Shown here: piece after piece, positions 1-8,528 of the stretch
Position numbering within the stretch: the stretch's first letter is position 1
How the letters are laid out: each line of letters starts with the position of its first letter
Assembly: GCA_035439445.1 (NCBI GenBank)
Contig: DAORKG010000005.1
Span: 1 to 64,000, forward strand
DNA: 64,000 nt
Origin: UBA4416 sp035439445
GTDB taxonomy: Bacteria; Bacteroidota; Bacteroidia; B-17B0; Aurantibacillaceae
Direction: 5' to 3'
The notes under the pieces: generated by a model
What the model was told of the DNA's origin: nothing
Databases searched by the model: none
What the model saw: the letters and a program-made list of their open reading frames with translations, nothing else
Translations under genes and position numbers: made by a program

Positions 1-88
1 TTACAATCCAAATTAATTTTTAATTTTGTCTAAACTTTTGGGTTCAGTCTATTTGCGAACCTTTTTTTATTACATTACGCCAAATTTT

Positions 89-472
89 ATGAGTTTCTTT
101 TTTGATTACATATACTATCGCATAACTAAAGCCTATTTTAAATAGAATGGGAGAACAGGTGGAACAGCGATTATTGGAATATCAATGATACAAATACTTG
201 TCGTTCTTGACATAGCCGTATTTTCTCTTAGATGTTTTGTTTCAAGAGATGCAACAAAGGACTATATAAATATTGGCAAACTAGTAATTGTCGTATTATT
301 TATTATCCTTGGTATTTACAACTATAAAAAGTATTACGGACGATATAATAAATTAAAAGCACATTGGAAAGATGAATCTAAATCAATAAGAACTTTAAAA
401 GGATTTTTAGTTATTATGGTATTATTGATTCCATGGATACCTATAATATTAATGGGTGTTTTTTGGAAATAA
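89..472 (+). pseudogene. Small membrane protein gene interrupted by an in-frame amber codon
   Basis: Reading from the ATG at 89 gives an N-terminus with the string FDYIYYRITKAYFK, then TAG at 143-145, then the same frame continues as NGRTGGTAIIGI and runs to a stop at 470-472. The whole frame is 128 codons including both stops. From memory, the N-terminal aromatic motif plus two pairs of hydrophobic segments (about residues 29-50, 61-82 and 106-126) resembles a family of small inner-membrane proteins common in Bacteroidota; no function is known to me. A single G-to-A change turning TGG into TAG would explain the break. The part after the stop could still be made from the ATG at 185 (95 residues), but it would lack the conserved start. 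It is either a recent pseudogene, a sequencing error, or a truncated gene. Confidence 0.6.
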
Positions 473-552
473 GTTATCGCTAACCTTCTTTTTCGCTGCA
501 TTTACAAAGCTGCGTCATAAACTAAAAACAGTAGCAAATTGTTATGTTTTTC

Positions 553-990
553 TTAGTGTCTTTCAAAATTCTTTACCGCTTCAATCCATTCTTTTGGAAC
601 CTCCACAGTCTCCTTTGATTCATAGTTAATGCATACCAAAGCGCTTTTTCCATAGGCAGATAAATATTTATTATGCTCATCTTCAATTGTAAGTACATTT
701 TCTATTTCGAAACTTTTGGTGCCAAAACGCGTAATTTTAGTGTAGCAATATACTTTGTCTTCCAGCATAATTGGTCGTTTATAGGTGATTTCGGTATTTG
801 CTAAAATCATTCCTGTTTTTATCCAATCTATTTTGTTTCTAAAAACATCTTTAAAATATTCTACCCGAGCTGTTTCAAAGTAGGTGATATGATTGGCATT
901 ATTTACATGACCTTGTTTATCAATATCCTTAAATCGAACTTGAATTTTTATTTTGTGTATATAAGAAGATAGTAATTCGTGTAGTTCCAT
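553..990 (-). CDS. Acyl-CoA thioesterase, hotdog fold (4HBT/YbgC-like)
   Basis: A 145-residue single-domain hotdog protein. The string RFKDIDKQGHVNNANH near residues 19-34 matches the active-site loop of the 4-hydroxybenzoyl-CoA thioesterase/YbgC/FadM group, with the catalytic Asp in DxxGHVNN and the following helix YFETARVEYF. Members hydrolyse acyl-CoA thioesters in the cytoplasm; the substrate cannot be read from sequence. It lies 3 bases downstream of the polyprenyl synthase gene on the same strand, so the two are almost certainly co-transcribed. There is no obvious terminator in the 80 bases after it. Confidence 0.85.
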   Translation of the reverse strand: MELHELLSSYIHKIKIQVRFKDIDKQGHVNNANHITYFETARVEYFKDVFRNKIDWIKTGMILANTEITYKRPIMLEDKVYCYTKITRFGTKSFEIENVLTIEDEHNKYLSAYGKSALVCINYESKETVEVPKEWIEAVKNFERH

Positions 991-993
991 GAT

Positions 994-1977
994 TTAAACT
1001 TCTCTCTTTAATAAGTGTAAAGCAAACCCTTTTAAATCATTTTTCTTAGATGGATTAGCATCAAGTTCATCCAAGTGTTTTAATGCAATATCAGTATGTT
1101 TATTAGCTTCTTTTATAGCCAATTCTTTTACTCCTAAAGTGTTATATAATGAAGTTACTTGTTTCACTTTTTCTGAATTGGAAATCTCTTTAGAGTATAA
1201 CAAATGGTTTAATTGTTTTGTTTGTTCTTCATTGGCCAATTCAAATGCTTCTAACAACATAAAAGTTTTTTTGTTGGCTATAATATCTCCACCAACTTGT
1301 TTTCCAAATTTTTCATCATCTGCATATACATCTAAAACATCATCCAAAATTTGAAATGCTATACCTACATGTTTCCCAAATTCATACAAATGCTTTTGAT
1401 TTTCGGTGGATGCATTGGCACATATAGCCCCCATTTGCAAGCTACAACCTAATAATACGGCTGTTTTATAGGTAATCATGTGTATATAGTCATCTACGCT
1501 AACATGATTTTGAGTCTCAAAATTCATGTCATATTGTTGTCCTTCACAAACTTCTAGTCCTGTTTTTGAAAATAATCTTAATAAATCAGGAACATATTGT
1601 TTGTCAGATTTTCCCAAAACATCAAAGGCTTTAACCATCATACCATCTCCACTTAATAAGGCAATATTATGATTCCATTTTTCATGAACAGTAGTGTTTC
1701 CTCTTCTCAAGGGAGCATTATCCAAAATATCATCATGTATGAGCGAGAAATTATGAAATAATTCAACTGCTAATGCTGCATGAATAGCCTCAGAAGGATT
1801 TGCATCAAAAATGTCGCAGCCAACTAATGTAAGTAAAGGGCGAACACGTTTGCCACCTAAACCAATAATATAACTCATTGGTTCATACATTTCTTTAGGA
1901 GAAGAAGCGCTTAAAGAGCTTTGTTGTTCTTCAATTGCCTTGTTTAGTGTTTGAAAGAGGGACGAGTATGCTTGCAC
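994..1977 (-). CDS. Polyprenyl synthetase (trans-isoprenyl diphosphate synthase)
   Basis: A 327-residue all-helical isoprenyl diphosphate synthase. The first aspartate-rich motif DDILD is at residues 82-86, followed by the RRG substrate-binding triplet, and the second motif DDVLD is at 212-216, followed by GKQVGGD. These bind the Mg-complexed allylic diphosphate and isopentenyl diphosphate. The family builds C10-C40 trans prenyl chains; here it could supply the menaquinone side chain or farnesyl diphosphate for UppS, but chain length cannot be judged. The gene sits between rfbA (5 bases upstream) and the thioesterase gene (3 bases downstream), in one transcription unit. Confidence 0.9.
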   Translation of the reverse strand: MQAYSSLFQTLNKAIEEQQSSLSASSPKEMYEPMSYIIGLGGKRVRPLLTLVGCDIFDANPSEAIHAALAVELFHNFSLIHDDILDNAPLRRGNTTVHEKWNHNIALLSGDGMMVKAFDVLGKSDKQYVPDLLRLFSKTGLEVCEGQQYDMNFETQNHVSVDDYIHMITYKTAVLLGCSLQMGAICANASTENQKHLYEFGKHVGIAFQILDDVLDVYADDEKFGKQVGGDIIANKKTFMLLEAFELANEEQTKQLNHLLYSKEISNSEKVKQVTSLYNTLGVKELAIKEANKHTDIALKHLDELDANPSKKNDLKGFALHLLKREV

Positions 1978-1982
1978 GGTTA

Positions 1983-2849
1983 TTATTGAGCTTCAGCCAT
2001 TTTTATTAAGTAAGTTCCATAGCCACTCTTGGTTAATGGAGTAGCCACTTTTATTAATTGTTCTTTATTGATAAAGCCCATTTTAAAAGCAACTTCTTCA
2101 ATACAACCAATTTTTAATCCTTGTCGTTCTTCAATAACTTGTACAAACTGTCCTGCTTGCATTAATGAAGCAAAAGTTCCAGTGTCTAACCAAGCTGTTC
2201 CTCTATCTAAAATAGAAACTTTTAATTGCTTGCGTTTTAAATATTCTTTGTTTACGTCAGTAATTTCGTATTCGCCACGCGGAGAAGGTTTTAAGTTTTT
2301 TGCAATCTCTACAACTGAATTATCGTAAAAATAAAGACCTGGTACAGCATAGTTTGATTTCGGTTGTGCTGGTTTTTCTTCAATTGATAGTACGTTGAAA
2401 TCCTTGTCAAAATCTACTACACCGTATCTTTCAGGATCGCTAACGTGGTAAGCAAAAACAACACCACCTTCAGGATTATTAATTTTTTGTAACATACGCC
2501 CTAAACCAACTCCGTAAAATATGTTATCGCCTAACACTAGTGCTACTTTATCATTACCAATAAATTTTTCGCCGATTACGAAAGCTTGGGCAAGTCCGTT
2601 TGGCACTTCCTGAACCGCATAGGTGAATTTACAACCAATTTGTTCGCCGCTTCCTAATAATCTTTCAAAGTTTGGTAAATCATGTGGTGTTGAAATAATT
2701 AATATTTCATTGATACCAGCCATCATCAAAACAGATAATGGGTAATAAATCATTGGTTTGTCATAAATAGGCATCATTTGTTTACTCATTGCTAATGTTA
2801 ATGGATGTAAACGAGTTCCTGAGCCGCCGGCTAAAATAATTCCTTTCAT
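1983..2849 (-). CDS. rfbA: Glucose-1-phosphate thymidylyltransferase RfbA
   Basis: A 288-residue nucleotidyltransferase beginning almost directly with the nucleotide-binding signature GGSGTRLHPLT (residues 8-18). VLGDNIFYG, EEKPAQPKSNYAVPGLY and the C-terminal region match RfbA/RmlA over the usual full length of about 290. It makes dTDP-glucose from dTTP and glucose-1-phosphate, the first step towards dTDP-rhamnose and other deoxysugars of surface polysaccharide. No rfbB, rfbC or rfbD is adjacent, so the rest of the pathway must be elsewhere. It is the first gene of a three-gene minus-strand unit. Confidence 0.95.
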   Translation of the reverse strand: MKGIILAGGSGTRLHPLTLAMSKQMMPIYDKPMIYYPLSVLMMAGINEILIISTPHDLPNFERLLGSGEQIGCKFTYAVQEVPNGLAQAFVIGEKFIGNDKVALVLGDNIFYGVGLGRMLQKINNPEGGVVFAYHVSDPERYGVVDFDKDFNVLSIEEKPAQPKSNYAVPGLYFYDNSVVEIAKNLKPSPRGEYEITDVNKEYLKRKQLKVSILDRGTAWLDTGTFASLMQAGQFVQVIEERQGLKIGCIEEVAFKMGFINKEQLIKVATPLTKSGYGTYLIKMAEAQ

Positions 2850-2968
2850 ATACAGATATTTATTTTTTTTAGATTTTCATATGGTACAGTAAGCTTATTC
2901 ACTTGTGAAGTGCACATGATAAACATGACTATCTCATAGTGTAAATTAATTGGTTTAAAAATAAGCTT

Positions 2969-3695
2969 TTATTTTAAATTCAGTGACTTTTTATAACGTT
3001 TTTTGGCAAGCATCAATCGGATATCTTTAACAATTTCCTTTACATCAATAGATATTCCGTATGAGTAAAAAACGCCATCAAAGTCCAATCTGGGCTCGCT
3101 TCTTCTTAGTATTTTACGATAACCAACCAATCCTGTAATGCCAACCCATCTGACAGGTTTTATGGTTAATTCGGTTCCGATACTAAACGGAGTAAATTTC
3201 CCAACCGAATGGTAAAGTAATTTTGATTTATTTTCATCGTAAATACTAATATTGGAAAAACCATATCCTAAATCAACCGGGAGACCTAGTTTTATATATC
3301 TTCTATTAATAGCAAGATACTCAAAGTTAAATGTGGTATAGTATAATTCTAAATCCCTTATGGTAATTATTTGTTTGTCTTTTATTCTTTTGTTTGCATG
3401 TCCTTCATTATCTACCTGATAATAGCCTACACTAAACTTGTATCTGCTTTTATATAGAATGCCAATATAAGCACCTTCAATATCTACCGGAGAATTTCTG
3501 ATAAATGATTTTCGATTATCAAGACCCAGTTGAGGGTATATTTTTTTTTGGAGTACATATTTTTATAGAATCTTTAATGTATGTTTCACGAGCTATAGTT
3601 TGATTTTGATTTTGAGCTTTTGTAAGGGTGATATTAAACACATGCAATAACAGAAATACTGTCAGAATTATCAGTTTTTTGTTGTTTTGCTGCAT
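2969..3695 (-). pseudogene. Secreted outer-membrane-type protein gene broken by a one-base frameshift
   Basis: From the ATG at 3695-3693 the frame opens with a signal peptide (KKLIILTVFLLLHVFNIT, cleavage near KAQ) and runs to an A9 run (T9 on the plus strand, 3541-3549), after which it stops at TGA within about ten codons. If the run had eight A residues, translation would continue as KIYPQLGLDNRKSF and stay open to the TAA at 2971-2969, ending KKRYKKSLNLK. The repaired protein would be about 241 residues. Alternating hydrophobic and aromatic residues and strings such as LGLPVDLGYGFSNI suggest a small outer-membrane beta-barrel or periplasmic protein. Function unknown. It fills what otherwise looks like a 960-base gap upstream of ctaA. 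The length change in a homopolymer could be a mutation, phase variation, or a sequencing error. Confidence 0.75.
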
Positions 3696-3808
3696 GTTTG
3701 TTTAAAATCGATTAACCAAAAATAACAGATTATTTGCAATATAGTTCATCTAAAAAATATGTGAATTATTGCAAATTGCTTAGTAAGTTTGTACTCAAAT
3801 TTATTTCC

Positions 3809-4894
3809 ATGATTTCTCAAAATTCAAACAAAGCGGTTATATATTGGTTACTTACAGGATGCGCATTGGTTTACACCATGGTAGTTGTGGGCTGTATCAC
3901 ACGTTTAACACATTCGGGTTTATCTATAACCGATTGGAGTTTTATGGGCTCTATGCCTCCGTTATCTGAGGAAGCTTGGCTAGAACGTTTTGCAAAATAT
4001 CAGCAAAGTCCCGAGTTCCAAAAGGTGAATTTTTCGATGCAGCTTTCTGAATTTAAACATATTTTTTTCTGGGAATATATCCACAGAATGATTGGAAGAA
4101 CTATGATGTATGTGTTTTCTATTGGATTGATTGTTTTGGTGATTCGCAAAAAGATTGATAAAAAAATGTTACCATCTTTAATATTATTGTTTTTTATGGG
4201 AGCAATGCAGGCTGTTATAGGCTGGTGGATGGTATACAGTGGTTTACAACAAAAACCTGCGGTGAGCCATTATCGTTTAGCGATTCATTTAATGAGTGCT
4301 TTTACTTTATTTGCATTTACATTTTGGTTTGCGCTTAAATTATTAAATCCAAAGGACGAAAATTCTGAAAATATTGATTTGTATGAAGGGCATAAAATAA
4401 AGTGGTGGAGTTTATTGTTTTTTATTGTTTTAATAAAACAAATTATTTACGGGGCATTTACAGCAGGTTATGTTGAAGGGGATGCTTCTAAAATTCGTCC
4501 GGGACATATTTTTAATACATGGCCAAAGATGGGGGAGGAATGGTTTCCGGAACAAATTACTATGAAAGGAGATTTCTTTTCAAATGTCATGGAAAATGCC
4601 AGTGGAATACAATTTATGCACCGTACATTAGCGTTGTTAGTTGTAACGGTACTTTGTGTTATTTGGTACAAATCAAGTAAGTTAAAATTGTCACCATCTC
4701 AATACAGAGGAGTTACATTTTTAATTTATGGCGTTACCATTCAGTTTATTTTAGGAGTACTAACACTCTTATATCAGGTGCCGGTAGTCTTAGGTGTGTT
4801 GCATCAAACAGGAGCATTCTTTTTATTTGCAAGTAGTGTGTATTTGATTTTTCATACGTTTAAAAAACCAAACGTTTCTATCGCACACCAGTAA
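3809..4894 (+). CDS. ctaA: Heme A synthase (CtaA/COX15)
   Basis: A polytopic membrane protein of 361 residues from the ATG at 3809, with about eight transmembrane segments. It oxidises heme O to heme A for aa3-type cytochrome oxidases. Family signatures are present: TRLTHSGLSITDW after helix 1, EYIHRMIGR, HYRLAIHL, FMHRTLALL and VLHQTGAF, supplying the four heme-ligand histidines. The frame is also open upstream to a TTG at 3734, but that adds an atypical 25-residue tail. A TAAGTTTG box (3784-3791), matching the Bacteroidota -7 element, ends 17 bases before the ATG and favours the shorter start. The 3' end overlaps the convergent TlpA-like gene by 17 bases. No oxidase subunits are in this window. 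Confidence 0.92.
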   Translation: MISQNSNKAVIYWLLTGCALVYTMVVVGCITRLTHSGLSITDWSFMGSMPPLSEEAWLERFAKYQQSPEFQKVNFSMQLSEFKHIFFWEYIHRMIGRTMMYVFSIGLIVLVIRKKIDKKMLPSLILLFFMGAMQAVIGWWMVYSGLQQKPAVSHYRLAIHLMSAFTLFAFTFWFALKLLNPKDENSENIDLYEGHKIKWWSLLFFIVLIKQIIYGAFTAGYVEGDASKIRPGHIFNTWPKMGEEWFPEQITMKGDFFSNVMENASGIQFMHRTLALLVVTVLCVIWYKSSKLKLSPSQYRGVTFLIYGVTIQFILGVLTLLYQVPVVLGVLHQTGAFFLFASSVYLIFHTFKKPNVSIAHQ

Positions 4895-6287
4895 TCGTAT
4901 TTCTTCTTCTTGGTTTGAATAATGCATTGAATTTGTATTCAATGCCTTCACTTGGCATAAGGGCTGGTGATTGTGCTAACTGCATTTGTGGATTGATGAA
5001 GAAAAAACCTGATAATGATTTTATATTATAGGCTTGCTTGGCAGTACTGTTTTTTGTTTGATATAAGATTACCCAATCTTGTTTTGGATTTGCCTTTAAA
5101 TAAGCTTTATATGATTTTATACTATCATCTAAACAAATACTTATAAATGTAACCTTGTCATTAAATTTCTTTTTTAGGTCAATTATTTTCTGCATTTCTT
5201 TTTGGCTGGTTTCACTTTCGCTTGAGAAGAAATTTAAATAGATGTATTTCCCTTTGTAGTTAGATAAGTTCACAGTATTCCCTATTTTGTCAATAGCAGT
5301 GAAATCAGGTGCCGGTGCCCCGGGTTGCAATTGATTAATGATTTGCAACATATGAAATGCAATCGCTTTGTTTTCGGAGTATTTGGTTTCTCGATATAAT
5401 TGTTCAATTACACTTTGAACTTGTTTTTTGTCAAAATCCGGACTGTAATAAAAATCTATCAATCCTTTTAAAATTAATAACTCTCTCAAAGTATCGTTAG
5501 TGATGCTTTTATCTTCTTTAAATTGATTTTTCAAATCATTATAGTCGGCAAAAGCATTGATGCTATTATAGATGTTGCCACCATTTTTGGTTGATGCAAA
5601 AGCTTTTAAGTACCCTTTGAAATGTGCATTAAAAAATTGCATGTACTCATAGTTGTGATATTGTATTGGCTTTTTATCAATAAACAATTTGTTTAAAAAA
5701 GTTCTGCTACGAGATGTGTTTGAGAAAAAGTTTGCAAAGGAATACTCTAAATAGTTTTTGAAATAAGGATTTTTAATGTTCTCGTACCTTTTTTTGCTTG
5801 TAATAACAAATGTGTCCAGTAATGCGTTGATTTTTGCAGGAGATAAATATTTATCACTTGAATTAATAAATAGATTATTGTATTGGGTATTGAAATCAAT
5901 TATTAGGGCATTTAATTCAGTGCTGTCTTTTCCATAAACGCTTATGTCAACTGTTGTTTCTGTTCCTTCCTGATGATTAGCCGTGGAGTCTTCTGCTGGA
6001 AAATAAATCCCGTAAACAAAATTAGGTTGAACATAGATTTTACCTACTAAATTATTGATGTTTATCAAAATAGGTTTAGTATATTTTGTTTGAAGTTTTA
6101 ATTCAAAGTATCCGTCTTTGTCTACAGTGTCGGAACTTTCTTTGGTAATATTGTAAGTGATGTAATCCGTAAAATCACTTAATACAACTTCTTTTCCTAT
6201 ATGAGATGCGTGAGCTTTACCCTTTATGGTAATATTTTGTGCCAAAGAAAAATAGGCAAGAAATATAAAAACAGAAATTAAACGCAT
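4878..6287 (-). CDS. TlpA-like thioredoxin-fold protein lacking the CxxC site
   Basis: A 469-residue exported protein: signal peptide to about residue 16, an N-terminal beta-rich region (17-110) like the domain that precedes many Bacteroidota TlpA proteins, a helical middle (120-315), and a redoxin domain (about 323-460) opening with the usual GAPAPDFTAIDKIGN. Relatives with this layout are periplasmic or membrane-anchored thiol-disulfide reductases. Here the active-site segment reads NFFSSESETSQKEM, so both catalytic cysteines are replaced, and the normal cis-proline position reads SLSGFFF. The only cysteine in the domain is in FISICLDD. It is therefore unlikely to be a disulfide reductase and may be a binding or structural derivative. 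It stands alone between ctaA (convergent) and rsmD. Confidence 0.8.
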   Translation of the reverse strand: MRLISVFIFLAYFSLAQNITIKGKAHASHIGKEVVLSDFTDYITYNITKESSDTVDKDGYFELKLQTKYTKPILININNLVGKIYVQPNFVYGIYFPAEDSTANHQEGTETTVDISVYGKDSTELNALIIDFNTQYNNLFINSSDKYLSPAKINALLDTFVITSKKRYENIKNPYFKNYLEYSFANFFSNTSRSRTFLNKLFIDKKPIQYHNYEYMQFFNAHFKGYLKAFASTKNGGNIYNSINAFADYNDLKNQFKEDKSITNDTLRELLILKGLIDFYYSPDFDKKQVQSVIEQLYRETKYSENKAIAFHMLQIINQLQPGAPAPDFTAIDKIGNTVNLSNYKGKYIYLNFFSSESETSQKEMQKIIDLKKKFNDKVTFISICLDDSIKSYKAYLKANPKQDWVILYQTKNSTAKQAYNIKSLSGFFFINPQMQLAQSPALMPSEGIEYKFNALFKPRRRNTITGVR

Positions 6288-6354
6288 ACATTTTCTATAA
6301 TACCAAATATACTATAAGTTACACTATATTTTTTAATCGTATTACTAAGATTTG

Positions 6355-6897
6355 TTAATCTTCTGATTGATTGAAGAAACTAAAATGCACATTCCCGTAT
6401 TTTCGGGTTTCATGATAATTCCTTTTTGAGCTTAAATCTGTTTTTGGACCGTGTTCAATAATTAAAATGCCATCAGGATTTAATAAATTGTTTTTAAAAA
6501 CTAATTCATGAATTAGGTCGATATTTTCTAATTCATAAGGAGGGTCGGCAAAAATTAAATCAAAAGTAGATGTCGATTTTTCCAGATATTTAAACACATC
6601 TGCTCTGTCTGTGAAAATAGTATTCATTTTTAAAGCTCTGGCAGTGTCTTTTAAAAAATAAAGACAAGGAGAATGTTTGTCTACCGAGTATATTTTTTTA
6701 GCGCCTCTTGATGCAAACTCTAAACTAATATTTCCTGTGCCGCAAAATAAATCCAATACAGTAATTTCTTCAAAATCAATTTTGTGATTTAAGATGTTAA
6801 ATAAGCCTTCCTTGGCGAAATCCGTAGTTGGCCTTACAGGTAAATTTTTAGGAGCAATAATTTGTTTGCCTTTATATGTTCCACCAATTATTCGCAA
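6355..6897 (-). CDS. rsmD: 16S rRNA (guanine-966-N2)-methyltransferase RsmD
   Basis: A 180-residue class I SAM methyltransferase. It begins MRIIGGTYKGKQI, has the SAM-binding motif VLDLFCGTGNISLEFASRGA and the catalytic DPPY (in FADPPYEL), the hallmarks and length of RsmD, which modifies G966 of 16S rRNA on the 30S subunit. Its start overlaps the end of the DUF3822 gene by 10 bases, an arrangement that I recall as recurrent in Bacteroidota and that implies translational coupling. Confidence 0.93.
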   Translation of the reverse strand: MRIIGGTYKGKQIIAPKNLPVRPTTDFAKEGLFNILNHKIDFEEITVLDLFCGTGNISLEFASRGAKKIYSVDKHSPCLYFLKDTARALKMNTIFTDRADVFKYLEKSTSTFDLIFADPPYELENIDLIHELVFKNNLLNPDGILIIEHGPKTDLSSKRNYHETRKYGNVHFSFFNQSED

Positions 6898-7730
6898 AAT
6901 AGTCTATTTAGTAAGGTGTAATTAAAATGTTGTGGGGCGCCTGATATAGAAGACCAATTTAGATGCTTATTGCCTAATGCAAGTTGCACATTTTTAATAT
7001 ACTTTTTAAGTGAATTAATTAATGATGAGTTTGCTTCAATATTTCCGGTTACTGTTACTCTAACAAATAATGGATTTAACTGATATTGTTCTAAAATAAA
7101 CAAGATGTAATACAACACATCCTCCTGTGTTTTAACTGAATACTGATTAGTTAATAAAAGTTTATGCTCATGTTTTACAACTATTTCAATATAATTTGAA
7201 CGAATCGATAAAATAATTTGTTCTTTAACTAATTCATCTGCCTGCAGCATTAATTTTGACAAAACACTCAGTGAATGTTTTAATTGATGATTGGGATACA
7301 ATAAATCCAATGTTGATTTTAAACCCTCATCAATGGCGTATATCAGTTTTATTTCAGGGTTTATATCATCAGTCAATGTAATTTGATCACCAATGGCTCC
7401 TGAATTAAATTCTAATAAGGTTCTATTATTTTCAATTTTATAAAACAGTGACGGGCACAATGTGAATTGTTTGCAAAAATAATTTACATATACATGCTCA
7501 TAACGTTTTTGCGATAGCTTAAAATGTTTTATAGCAATTACAAGGTATTCACTTAATGTATGCTGATTAGTGTTTTCAATGGGGTAATTACAAATATATA
7601 GTGGCTTGTTATTGGAAGATTCAAATTCGCAAAATTGAATTAAATTTTCTGATAGATCTATTACCAAACTATCAGCCAAATCAGATAACTGACCAAATGT
7701 ATTTAGATTTATGTGAATATCCGATGCCAT
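6888..7730 (-). CDS. DUF3822 family protein
   Basis: A 280-residue cytoplasmic protein with no signal peptide or membrane segment. It matches the DUF3822 family that lies directly upstream of rsmD in many Bacteroidota. Its first strand (SLVIDLSENLIQFCEF) and a second similar half starting near QIILSIRSNYIEIVV look like a duplicated actin-like/ASKHA fold, which is an inference from strand pattern only. No catalytic residues are evident. The 10-base overlap with rsmD suggests a linked role, but no function is established. Confidence 0.8.
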   Translation of the reverse strand: MASDIHINLNTFGQLSDLADSLVIDLSENLIQFCEFESSNNKPLYICNYPIENTNQHTLSEYLVIAIKHFKLSQKRYEHVYVNYFCKQFTLCPSLFYKIENNRTLLEFNSGAIGDQITLTDDINPEIKLIYAIDEGLKSTLDLLYPNHQLKHSLSVLSKLMLQADELVKEQIILSIRSNYIEIVVKHEHKLLLTNQYSVKTQEDVLYYILFILEQYQLNPLFVRVTVTGNIEANSSLINSLKKYIKNVQLALGNKHLNWSSISGAPQHFNYTLLNRLFCE

Positions 7731-7775
7731 TATTTATTACAAAACTAATCTATTAATGCAATTAGCAAAAACATT

Positions 7776-8528
7776 TTATTTAGGATTAAAAACCTCAGAT
7801 GGTATGTTTTCTAATGATTTTATATTATAATATTCCTCTATTTGTTCAATTTTTCCGTTGCGTTTAAAAGTAACTTTTGTTTCTACATAACCCCTACAGT
7901 GTTTTTGGTAGTTATCAAATGTCATATCCATGGTGTTGTCCTTATCCATTTTCTCGATGATACGTACAACACGATGTGTTTTTTTATCTACCCAAATTTG
8001 ATTAGATAGTGTGTCGTTCTTCAGAGCACCAATGACGAACACTGTTTGTTTTCGCCATTTTTGATTTGATAAAATGTCAGTTTTGTAATTTTCTTTTTCA
8101 AGACGAGTGATAACGTCACTGATGTCTCTATAATACATTCCTCCTAAAAGAAGTAGTAATATATTTGAGTCAAATGTAGTTTTTTTTAACTGATGATTTT
8201 TATATCTGAATGAGCTATCATTTTTGAAAACCACAAAATTACCTTCTTCCGTTTTTCCAAAGTCTATTCTAAATTTATCAGGAAATTCAATATACTCATG
8301 CCATTCAGAATAGCCTTTGATGCTATCGTTTTGATAATGTGTGTTTTTTTGCGAGAATGTGTAAGACTTGCATGGCCTATTTTTATACTGATGATGCATG
8401 AATGATAATAGTTCTTTCCCGGTATTAAAATTATTTTTTTGAAAATCAGTGTCAATATCAACACCAATAACCTGTCCTTTTGCTGTAAGGTTAAGTATAA
8501 AAAGATATATGATGATTCTGATTATCAT
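7776..8528 (-). CDS. Periplasmic LolA-like protein
   Basis: A 250-residue exported protein with a signal peptide (residues 1 to about 18, cleavage after KGQ). The body consists of beta strands with strings such as WHEYIEFPDKFRIDFG and VFVIGALKNDTLSNQIWVDKKTHRVVRI, the layout of the LolA/outer-membrane lipoprotein-sorting fold: a curved sheet read out as an early PDKFR region followed by a W-x-D-x-x-T-x-x-x-x-R strand pair. It could bind a lipid or a lipoprotein, but a LolA function is not shown. Its ATG overlaps the stop of the methyltransferase gene upstream by 4 bases, so they form an operon. Confidence 0.65.
   Translation of the reverse strand: MIIRIIIYLFILNLTAKGQVIGVDIDTDFQKNNFNTGKELLSFMHHQYKNRPCKSYTFSQKNTHYQNDSIKGYSEWHEYIEFPDKFRIDFGKTEEGNFVVFKNDSSFRYKNHQLKKTTFDSNILLLLLGGMYYRDISDVITRLEKENYKTDILSNQKWRKQTVFVIGALKNDTLSNQIWVDKKTHRVVRIIEKMDKDNTMDMTFDNYQKHCRGYVETKVTFKRNGKIEQIEEYYNIKSLENIPSEVFNPK

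Noticed and set aside
2850..2968. Short hairpin CACTT/AAGTG downstream of rfbA's start region
   Set aside because: Only five base pairs and no T-run; not supportable as a terminator or regulatory site.
3734..3808. TTG codon giving a 25-residue N-terminal extension of CtaA
   Set aside because: The extension is unlike the family, and a TAAGTTTG box lies inside it; the ATG at 3809 is the natural start.
8264..8467. Minus-strand open frame overlapping the LolA-like gene in another frame
   Set aside because: The overlapping reading has signal peptide, strand pattern and operon spacing; this one has none.
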